From positions 1-21,652 of the forward strand of contig CALIFM010000292.1 of NCBI GenBank assembly GCA_938021685.1: a DNA stretch of 21,652 bases. The letters run 5' to 3'. The stretch is from an uncultured Gammaproteobacteria bacterium. Its GTDB lineage: Bacteria > Pseudomonadota > Gammaproteobacteria > Arenicellales > Poriferihabitantaceae. Within the stretch, counting starts at the first letter, position 1. The number at the start of each line of letters is the position of its first letter. The notes under the pieces were generated by a model that worked only from the letters and a program-made list of their open reading frames with translations, did not search any database and was not told the DNA's origin. Below, one piece after another: positions 15,354-21,652 of the stretch. The position numbers and the translations under genes are program-made.

Positions 15354-15531
15354 TCAAAGTACAAAATATAAGCGCCAGCACGACAAATATTGGCAGTTTT
15401 AATAAAGGGCGCGATTGTAACTAATTTTTCCCCATTAGAGCAGTCTAAGCCTGCAAATCTAAAGGAAGTAATTTAGTTATTCATACATAAGGTCAGACTG
15501 GCCATAAGAGCTACTTGCTGGCTAGTACCGG
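15354..15531 (-). other. yicC-gmk intergenic region (178 bases)
   Basis: This is the longest gene-free stretch in the window. On the minus strand TACAAT (15414-15419) could be a gmk -10, with a weak CTGCTC-like -35 at spacing 18. An imperfect dyad centred at 15497 (GGTCAG-A-CTGGCC core, 15491-15503) could be an operator. There is no U-tract terminator after yicC and no RNA gene that I recognise. Confidence 0.3.
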
Positions 15532-16404
15532 CTATTCGACGTTTTGCACTTGCTCTTTAAGCTGGTCTATCAGCACTTTTAAATCGACCGAAGCGGCAGT
15601 AATATCTTGGTGGATGGACTTCGACCCCAAGGTGTTTGCTTCACGATGAAACTCCTGCAGCAAAAAATCCAATCGACGGCCCACTGGCTCGGCCGATTGC
15701 AAAATAGTCGCAAACTCCTCAAGATGGCTTTCAAGGCGGTCTAGCTCCTCGCTGACATCGGCTTTACTGATCAAAAGAGCAATCTCTTGGTTTAACCGCA
15801 CTGCATCAATTTCTTGCTCGTGCAGCTTATCTAGTCGGTCTTGCCATTTGTCTTGATGCTGCTGTTCGTAGTTGGGTATCTCCTCGCGCAGCTGGCTAAT
15901 GATTAGCTGCATCGAACTGACACGCTCACTTAGCATTTTTGCCAAACGCTTGCCCTCTGATTGTCGACTACTGACTAGATCGTCCAGCGCCAAGTCCAAG
16001 CTGTCCAGCACCGCTGCTTCCAGCTCTTCAATATCAAGTGCCGCAGCCGTAATCACCCCCGGCCAAGCTAATACATCTGCCACACTAAGCGGCGCGCAAT
16101 CGGTAAGCTGCTGCACTTGTTCTGCCATCTTATGCAAGTTTTGCACCATCGGCACGTTCAGCGCCCCGCCCTCTTGTAAGGCGGCTGAAGTATCTAAAAC
16201 AAGATTAGCGTCCAAACGGCCGCGCTTGATCATGTTGCTGGCCTTTTCTTTGAGCGCCACTTCCAAAAAGCGCACCGACTCGGGCAACTTGAAATGCGCA
16301 TCCAAGTATCGATGGTTAACCGTTCTGATCTCCCAAGTGAGATTGGCGCCCTGCATAGCGTATTCGTACCTTGCAAAGGCGGTCATGCTATTTAACATAG
16401 ACAT
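15532..16404 (-). CDS. yicC: YicC family endoribonuclease
   Basis: The 290-residue protein matches the YicC family (E. coli 287). The N-terminus NSMTAFARYEY is the family's signature (E. coli MIRSMTAYAR), followed by TWEIRTVNHRYLDAHFKLPE. A middle helical region runs at about 140-200. The C-terminal DUF1732 part has DVSEELDRLESHLEEF, EPVGRRLDFLLQEFHREANTLGSK. In E. coli YicC has been described as an endoribonuclease acting on the small RNA RyhB. The start is either Met1 or Met3 (MLNSMTAFAR fits the family better); neither has a Shine-Dalgarno. It begins 52 bases after gyrB with no terminator between them, so read-through from gyrB is likely. Confidence 0.93.
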   Translation of the reverse strand: MSMLNSMTAFARYEYAMQGANLTWEIRTVNHRYLDAHFKLPESVRFLEVALKEKASNMIKRGRLDANLVLDTSAALQEGGALNVPMVQNLHKMAEQVQQLTDCAPLSVADVLAWPGVITAAALDIEELEAAVLDSLDLALDDLVSSRQSEGKRLAKMLSERVSSMQLIISQLREEIPNYEQQHQDKWQDRLDKLHEQEIDAVRLNQEIALLISKADVSEELDRLESHLEEFATILQSAEPVGRRLDFLLQEFHREANTLGSKSIHQDITAASVDLKVLIDQLKEQVQNVE

Positions 16405-16456
16405 TTAGGCAGTGACATTGCGTTTAACCTTCTGCGCAAGCAAGCGAATGGTCGCA

Positions 16457-18862
16457 TTACACATCCAGATTACTCACATTAAACGCGTTTTTCTCGATGA
16501 ACTCACGGCGCGGTTCTACTTGGTCTCCCATCAGTACGGTAAAGGTTTCATCGGCACTCACTCCGTCTTCTAAGGTGACCTGCATCAAACGTCTAGCCTC
16601 GGGGTCCATGGTCGTTTCCCATAGCTGATCAGGGTTCATTTCACCCAAACCTTTGTAACGTTGGATATATAAACCCTTACGTGCCTGCGCCATCAGCCAC
16701 TCTAAGGCTTCTTTAAAACGCGCCACCGTGTGTGTTTTTTCGCCACGCTCAATGGTCAGCTCTTGCCCGCCAAACACGGCGATACGTGAACCGTACGATA
16801 CCAAGGTGCGATACTCAGAGCCTTCAAAGAAACGCGCGCTGAGCAGGTAGCTAGAAGTAAGGCCATGACGATAGCGGGTAATTTCCAAGGCCCATTCTTT
16901 GCTGTCTTCTGGCATCACAGCCGCTACCGTGAACTTACCGATTTCAAGCGGCACCTTTTCTAGCTTAGTTTCGAGCTGCTTAGCTACTGTGCTTAAATTC
17001 TTTTCAGAAGAAAAGTCCGCTGCTGTAACCACATCAATACGCGTAAGTGCGTCCAGCACGGGTGCATCGTAATATTGCGATAAGCGCCCTAGCATCGCTT
17101 GGGTGGCATAGTATTCGGTTGATAACGAACGCAGTTCCTCACCTTGCATCGATTGACCTGCTGCAATCAACTTAGTTTCATCCAAAGCGATATTCAGCAA
17201 GTGCTCGCGCAACGCAGGATCATCTTTTAGATAAATCTCGTTCTTTTTCGCTTTAACTTTATACAAAGGCGGCTGCGCAATATAAATATAGCCACGCTCG
17301 AGTAAGGCGGGCATTTGCCGAAAAAAGAAGGTGAGCAATAAGGTGCGGATGTGCGAGCCATCCACGTCGGCATCCGTCATAATGATGATACGATGATAAC
17401 GCAGCTTTTCAACGTCAAAGTCTTCTTTGCCGATACCGGTGCCTAAGGCAGTAATTAAGGTCGTGACCTCATCAGAGGACAGCATCTTATCGAAGCGGGC
17501 CTTTTCCACATTCAAAATTTTACCTTTAAGCGGTAAGATCGCTTGATATTTACGGTCACGCGCTTGCTTGGCCGAGCCGCCGGCTGAGTCACCCTCCACC
17601 AAATACACCTCACACAAACTGGGGTCCTTCTCCTGGCAGTCGGCAAGTTTGCCAGGCAAGCCGCCTAAATCAAGTGCGCTTTTACGGCGAGTCATGTCAC
17701 GGGCCTTTCGCGCAGCCTCACGAGCTGCGGCCGACTCAATAATGCGCTGAACAATCACCTTGGCTTCGACTGGGTTTTCCAGTAAAAAGTCGTTGAGCTT
17801 ATCCGCCACCTGCGACTCCACCGGAGCGCGTACTTCTGATGAAACCAGCTTATCTTTAGTCTGCGATGAAAACTTTGGATCTGGCACTTTGACCGACACT
17901 ACCGCTGTCAGGCCTTCGCGACAATCGTCGCCCGTAAAAGACACCTTGGCCTTTTTATCCATCCCAGTTTCTGTGATGTATTTGGTCAATGTGCGTGTTA
18001 AGGCGCTTCTAAAACCTGCCAAGTGCGCGCCACCATCGCGCTGCGGAATGTTATTGGTGAAGCAAAATACATTTTCTTGGTAAGAGTTGTTCCATTGAAA
18101 AGCCACCTCTACCGTTACGCCATCCTTCTCGCCCTCCATGTGAAAAATGGTTGGGTGAATGGGTGTTTTTTGCTTGTTTAGATAAGATACAAAAGCACTA
18201 ATGCCGCCATCTGCATCAAAAATTTTCTCAGCCTGTGTACGCTCGTCATACAGCTCAATATGGATACCCGCATTCAGATAAGACAACTCGCGTAGGCGCT
18301 TAACCAAAATATCAAAATGGTATTCGATATTAGTAAAAATACTAGCGCTAGGCTTGAAGGTGATCGCCGTGCCTGTTTTGGTAGCATTCCCCACCACTTT
18401 GAGGTCGGCCTCAGGCTCGCCCAGCTTATAGTGTTGTTCGTGTACTTTACCGTCGCGATAGATGGTTAGCTTTAAGTGATCAGACAGAGCATTCACCACT
18501 GACACGCCCACACCGTGCAAGCCGCCCGACACTTTGTATGAATTTTGGTCAAACTTACCGCCGGCGTGCAGCACAGTCATAATGACCTCAGCCGCCGACT
18601 TGCCTTCATCTTCAAGGATGCCAGTAGGGATGCCGCGACCGTTGTCTTCAACAGTGATCGATTCATCGGCATGAATGCGAATGAGAATCTTATCACAGTG
18701 CCCCGCTAAGGCTTCGTCGATAGAGTTATCGACCACCTCAAACACCATGTGGTGTAAGCCTGATCCATCGTCTGTATCACCGATATACATCCCTGGGCGC
18801 TTACGCACCGCATCCAAGCCTTTAAGGACTTTTATACTGTCCGAACCGTATTCTTCAGCCAT
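16457..18862 (-). CDS. gyrB: DNA gyrase subunit B
   Basis: GyrB is the ATPase and part of the cleavage core of DNA gyrase, which introduces negative supercoils together with GyrA. The 801 residues (E. coli 804) show a GHKL ATPase domain with Glu42 and Asn46 in FEVVDNSIDEAL, DNGRGIPTG and GGLHGVGVSVVNALS. A transducer domain follows. The TOPRIM domain has EGDSAGGSAKQARDR and DADVDGSHIRTLLL. The Gram-negative TOPRIM insertion is present, and the C-terminus is MGDQVEPRREFIEKNAFNVSNLDV. The quinolone-region residues EGDSAGG and PLKGKILNVEKAR look wild type. Its usual place in this class is after recF in dnaA-dnaN-recF-gyrB. Here it lies between ahcY and yicC with its own promoter. Confidence 0.98.
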   Translation of the reverse strand: MAEEYGSDSIKVLKGLDAVRKRPGMYIGDTDDGSGLHHMVFEVVDNSIDEALAGHCDKILIRIHADESITVEDNGRGIPTGILEDEGKSAAEVIMTVLHAGGKFDQNSYKVSGGLHGVGVSVVNALSDHLKLTIYRDGKVHEQHYKLGEPEADLKVVGNATKTGTAITFKPSASIFTNIEYHFDILVKRLRELSYLNAGIHIELYDERTQAEKIFDADGGISAFVSYLNKQKTPIHPTIFHMEGEKDGVTVEVAFQWNNSYQENVFCFTNNIPQRDGGAHLAGFRSALTRTLTKYITETGMDKKAKVSFTGDDCREGLTAVVSVKVPDPKFSSQTKDKLVSSEVRAPVESQVADKLNDFLLENPVEAKVIVQRIIESAAAREAARKARDMTRRKSALDLGGLPGKLADCQEKDPSLCEVYLVEGDSAGGSAKQARDRKYQAILPLKGKILNVEKARFDKMLSSDEVTTLITALGTGIGKEDFDVEKLRYHRIIIMTDADVDGSHIRTLLLTFFFRQMPALLERGYIYIAQPPLYKVKAKKNEIYLKDDPALREHLLNIALDETKLIAAGQSMQGEELRSLSTEYYATQAMLGRLSQYYDAPVLDALTRIDVVTAADFSSEKNLSTVAKQLETKLEKVPLEIGKFTVAAVMPEDSKEWALEITRYRHGLTSSYLLSARFFEGSEYRTLVSYGSRIAVFGGQELTIERGEKTHTVARFKEALEWLMAQARKGLYIQRYKGLGEMNPDQLWETTMDPEARRLMQVTLEDGVSADETFTVLMGDQVEPRREFIEKNAFNVSNLDV

Positions 18863-18891
18863 GCAAATATGCTTTGATTTGAGTGGCCTAA

Positions 18892-18900
18892 ATTATAGCA
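18892..18900 (-). promoter_or_regulatory. Probable gyrB promoter, extended -10
   Basis: TGCTATAAT on the minus strand is a perfect extended -10, predicting a start near 18885 and a leader of about 23 bases to the gyrB ATG. The -35 position (GGCTTG) does not match. Just upstream lies a nested inverted repeat, CCCCT (18909-18913)/AGGGG (18942-18946) around AGCC (18917-18920)/GGCT (18929-18932). Confidence 0.6.
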
Positions 18901-18956
18901 CAAATCAGCCCCTACAAGCCGTTTTAAAGGCTGCCAAAGCAAGGGGTTTATAACAT

Positions 18957-18984
18957 AAAAAAAGCCAGCGCTAAGCCGGCTTTT
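18957..18984 (-). terminator. Rho-independent terminator of ahcY
   Basis: On the minus strand AAAAGCCGGC-TTAGC-GCTGGCTTTT forms a 10-bp stem with one G-T pair and a 5-base loop, running into seven T's. It starts 30 bases after the ahcY stop and ends the metK-ahcY transcript before the gyrB promoter. Confidence 0.88.
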
Positions 18985-19014
18985 AGATGACCTTTAGGCT
19001 ATCTTTCAAATCAC

Positions 19015-20466
19015 TTAGTAACGGTAATGATCAGGCTTATAAGGCCCAGCCACGTCTACACTAATATAATCTGCTTGCTCTTTACTTAGTTCGGTCAAAT
19101 CTACATCGATTTTCTCAAGGTGCAGGCGCGCTACTTCTTCGTCTAGGTGCTTCGGCAAGATGTGTACTGTATTGTCGTACTCGCCTTGCTTGCCCCATAG
19201 CTCAATCTGTGCAAGCACTTGGTTGGTGAAGCTATTAGACATCACAAAGCTTGGGTGGCCTGTGGCACAGCCTAAGTTAACCAAGCGGCCTTCAGCCAAC
19301 AAGATAATCTTGTTGCCACTGGGCAGCTCAATATGATCGACTTGTGGCTTGATGTTCTCCCACTTGTAATCCTTCAAGCTGGCAACGTCAATTTCATTGT
19401 CGAAGTGGCCAATATTGCACACAATCGCTTCGTCACGCATTTTCAGCATATGCTCGTGCGTGATCACATTGAAGTTACCGGTGGTGGTCACGAAGATGTG
19501 CCCTTGGTCGCACACGTCGTCCATTTTCACAACACGAAAACCTTCCATCGCCGCTTGCAGCGCGCAAATGGGGTCAATTTCAGTGACCCATACTGTGGCG
19601 CCCAAACCTTTCAGCGATTGCGCTGAACCCTTGCCAACGTCACCGTAGCCCAACACCACTGCGATCTTGCCTGCAATCATTACATCAGTTGCGCGCTTGA
19701 TGCCGTCAACCAATGACTCACGGCAGCCATATAAATTATCAAACTTAGACTTGGTGACCGAGTCGTTCACATTAATAGCAGGAAATGGCAAGCTGCCTTC
19801 TTTAGCTACAATCTGATACAAACGGTGTACGCCCGTGGTGGTTTCTTCGGTTACGCCTTGAATGCTGGCCAAGCGCACGCTATACCACTCAGGATCAACC
19901 GCTAATTTAGCTTTGATTGACTTAAACAAGGCGATTTCTTCTTCACTGCCTGGTTTGTCCAGCACAGATAAATCAGACTGCGCCTTTGTACCAAGCATCA
20001 ATAACATGGTGGCATCGCCGCCATCGTCCAAAATCATGTTAGGCATACTGCCATCGCTCCACTCCATCGCGCGGTGGGTATAGTCCCAGTACTCATCCAA
20101 TGTCTCGCCTTTATAGGCAAACACAGGCACGCCTTGGTCGGCGATCGCTGCAGCTGCGTGGTCTTGGGTTGAGTAAATATTACAAGACACCCAGCGCACT
20201 TCTGCGCCCAGTTTTACTAATGTCTCAATCAGCACCGCTGTTTGGATAGTCATATGCAAAGAACCAATAATCTTGGCACCTTTTAATGGCTTACTTTTGC
20301 CGTACTTGTTTTGTAAGGAAACCAAGCCTGGCATCTCGGTGTAAGCAATAGCAATTTCTTTATGGCCCCAAGCCGCTTGGCTAATGTCGGCCACCAAAAA
20401 GTCTTCGCCTGCATTAGGCGCGCGCATCTTTGCGTCGTCAATTTGTGCAACGTTTGCGTTAGTCAT
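19015..20466 (-). CDS. ahcY: Adenosylhomocysteinase (SAH hydrolase)
   Basis: AhcY splits S-adenosylhomocysteine into adenosine and homocysteine, removing the product that inhibits methyltransferases. The 483-residue protein has the substrate region SLHMTIQTAVLIETLVKLGAEVRW, NDSVTKSKFDNLYGCRESL, the NAD-binding VLGYGDVGKGSAQSLKGLGATVWVTEIDP and the conserved C-terminal PDHYRY. It carries the insertion of about 40 residues (around 160-215, GSEEEIALFKSIKAKLAVDPEWY) typical of bacterial forms, which explains its length above the 432 of human AHCY. It follows metK by 63 bases with no terminator between, so it is most likely a metK-ahcY operon. A TAGG eight bases before the ATG may serve as ribosome site. 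A strong terminator follows it. Confidence 0.97.
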   Translation of the reverse strand: MTNANVAQIDDAKMRAPNAGEDFLVADISQAAWGHKEIAIAYTEMPGLVSLQNKYGKSKPLKGAKIIGSLHMTIQTAVLIETLVKLGAEVRWVSCNIYSTQDHAAAAIADQGVPVFAYKGETLDEYWDYTHRAMEWSDGSMPNMILDDGGDATMLLMLGTKAQSDLSVLDKPGSEEEIALFKSIKAKLAVDPEWYSVRLASIQGVTEETTTGVHRLYQIVAKEGSLPFPAINVNDSVTKSKFDNLYGCRESLVDGIKRATDVMIAGKIAVVLGYGDVGKGSAQSLKGLGATVWVTEIDPICALQAAMEGFRVVKMDDVCDQGHIFVTTTGNFNVITHEHMLKMRDEAIVCNIGHFDNEIDVASLKDYKWENIKPQVDHIELPSGNKIILLAEGRLVNLGCATGHPSFVMSNSFTNQVLAQIELWGKQGEYDNTVHILPKHLDEEVARLHLEKIDVDLTELSKEQADYISVDVAGPYKPDHYRY

Positions 20467-20529
20467 TTTAAAAACCTATGAATAGTAATGAGTTAAAGAG
20501 ACCAACAGCGGCCTCGTAAAAAATTTAAA

Positions 20530-21652
20530 TTAGGCGCACTTAGCAGCATCACGCAAGATGTCGGCCTTGTCGGTACGCTCCCAAGTAAACTCTGCCTCGG
20601 TACGACCGAAATGGCCGTAGGCTGCTGAATAGCGGTAAATCGGGCGTAATAAATCCAGCATTTGCACAATGCCCTTGGGGCGTAGATCAAAATGCTCAGC
20701 AATCAAAGCTTCGATTTTGGCGTCAGAGATTTTACCTGTGCCATAGGTTTCCACCATCACCGACACAGGTCGCGCTACGCCAATCGCATAGGCTACTTGG
20801 ACTAGGCAGCGATCAGCAAGACCAGCAGCCACAACATTTTTGGCCACATAACGGGTGGCATACGCTGCTGAACGGTCCACCTTTGATGGATCTTTACCCG
20901 AAAATGCCCCGCCGCCGTGCGGGGCTGCACCACCGTAGGTGTCTACGATGATTTTACGTCCAGTTAAGCCACAATCACCAACAGGGCCACCAATTACGAA
21001 TCGCCCTGTAGGGTTCACTAAATATTCCGTATCCTTGGTAATCATGCCGGATGGCAAGACAGGCTTAATGACCTCTTCAATGATGGCCTCTTTTAAATCT
21101 TTATGGTTCACGTCTTCATCGTGCTGCGTTGACAAGACCACGGTTTCGATCATCTTAGGCTGACCGTCTTCATAGCGCACAGAAACCTGTGATTTGGCGT
21201 CAGGGCGCAACCACGTTAGACCGCCTGTCTTGCGCACATCTGATTGCTTTTTCACCAAGCGGTGCGCGTAATCAATCGGAAACGGCATAAGAGTATCCGT
21301 CTCGTTGCATGCATAACCAAACATCAAACCTTGGTCACCCGCACCCTGGTCCAAATCTAAGCCTTCGCCTTCATTCACACCTGCAGCAATATCCACTGAC
21401 TGCTTATCAAGTGACACCAGCACGGCGCAACTGGCCGCATCAAAACCAATTTCGGAGTTGTTATAGCCAATTTCATTTACCGTCTTGCGAGCGATAGCTT
21501 GGTAATCCACCACAGCATTGGTGGTGATCTCACCTGCTAGCACAATCATACCCGTGTTAATTAATGTCTCACAAGCAATGCGTGACTGTGGATCTTGTTC
21601 AAATAAAGCGTCAACAACGGCATCAGACACTTGGTCTGCGATTTTGTCTGGG
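20530..21652 (-). CDS. metK: S-adenosylmethionine synthetase, 5' end beyond the right edge
   Basis: MetK makes SAM from methionine and ATP. The frame stays open to the right edge and begins there with PDKIADQVSDAVVDALFEQDP, which aligns with E. coli MetK ([23 protein letters not shown]). About 15-17 N-terminal residues, including the start and the catalytic His of GHPDK, are therefore missing. A GTG in frame at 21630 is internal, not the start. Motifs include GAGDQGLMFGYA (methionine and ATP loop), GGPVGDCGLTGRKIIVDTYGG and GGGAFSGKDPSKVDRSAAY. It ends in LRDAAKCA. Any SAM-responsive leader would lie outside the window. ahcY follows 63 bases downstream, pairing SAM synthesis with SAH removal. 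Confidence 0.97.
   Translation of the reverse strand, partial: PDKIADQVSDAVVDALFEQDPQSRIACETLINTGMIVLAGEITTNAVVDYQAIARKTVNEIGYNNSEIGFDAASCAVLVSLDKQSVDIAAGVNEGEGLDLDQGAGDQGLMFGYACNETDTLMPFPIDYAHRLVKKQSDVRKTGGLTWLRPDAKSQVSVRYEDGQPKMIETVVLSTQHDEDVNHKDLKEAIIEEVIKPVLPSGMITKDTEYLVNPTGRFVIGGPVGDCGLTGRKIIVDTYGGAAPHGGGAFSGKDPSKVDRSAAYATRYVAKNVVAAGLADRCLVQVAYAIGVARPVSVMVETYGTGKISDAKIEALIAEHFDLRPKGIVQMLDLLRPIYRYSAAYGHFGRTEAEFTWERTDKADILRDAAKCA

Noticed and set aside
15872..16408. 178-residue open frame antisense to yicC
   Set aside because: It is very Ser/Ala/Leu-rich, a mirror of the Glu/Asp/Lys-rich yicC helices on the other strand, with no domain recognised.
20467..20529. SAH or SAM riboswitch between metK and ahcY
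   Set aside because: The 63-base gap is A/T-rich and has no conserved SAH-riboswitch core or extended stems; it looks like a plain operon spacer.

Overview
The window is a compact housekeeping stretch of a gammaproteobacterial chromosome. GC is moderate by eye, and genes are packed with short gaps; no gene-free stretch exceeds 180 bases. The best taxonomic clues are the close match of GyrB, RpoZ, PurL, DapA, TrmL and DinB to gammaproteobacterial forms, the long (366-residue) PurC of the kind known in Vibrio and Shewanella, and the presence of AhcY, which enterobacteria lack. A genus cannot be named from the sequence alone. I see no mobile element, prophage, CRISPR array, tRNA or rRNA.

Layout. 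Positions 1-565 hold the 5' part of dinB (error-prone polymerase IV) on the minus strand, running off the left edge. It is divergent from a plus-strand block at 681-8809: trhO (tRNA uridine hydroxylation), a VOC/glyoxalase-fold protein, purC, dapA, purL and a small four-helix membrane protein of the DUF6524 type. A bidirectional terminator at 8829-8858 closes this block and the convergent minus-strand block. Everything from 8879 to the right edge is on the minus strand. In transcription order it reads metK-ahcY (terminator), gyrB-yicC, gmk, rpoZ-spoT-LMW phosphatase-hemJ-trmL, then sufS-sufE.

How the genes fit together. metK and ahcY form the SAM/SAH cycle. gmk, rpoZ and spoT make a guanine-nucleotide and stringent-response unit: GMP kinase, the RNA polymerase omega subunit (part of ppGpp site 1 in E. 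coli) and the ppGpp synthetase/hydrolase. purC and purL are de novo purine enzymes upstream of the same pool. sufS and sufE supply persulfide sulfur, probably to SufBCD encoded elsewhere. trhO and trmL both modify position 34 of tRNA anticodons.

No previously undescribed multi-gene system stands out. The most notable points are an RpoZ with a roughly 70-residue, very acidic C-terminal tail; two perfect 6-4-6 palindromes whose centres lie exactly 21 bp apart upstream of rpoZ; gyrB placed beside yicC-gmk-rpoZ-spoT instead of dnaA-dnaN-recF; a probable ATT start codon in dinB and a non-ATG start in gmk; a shared extended -10 (TGCTATAA) at three promoters; and a general shortage of Shine-Dalgarno sequences.
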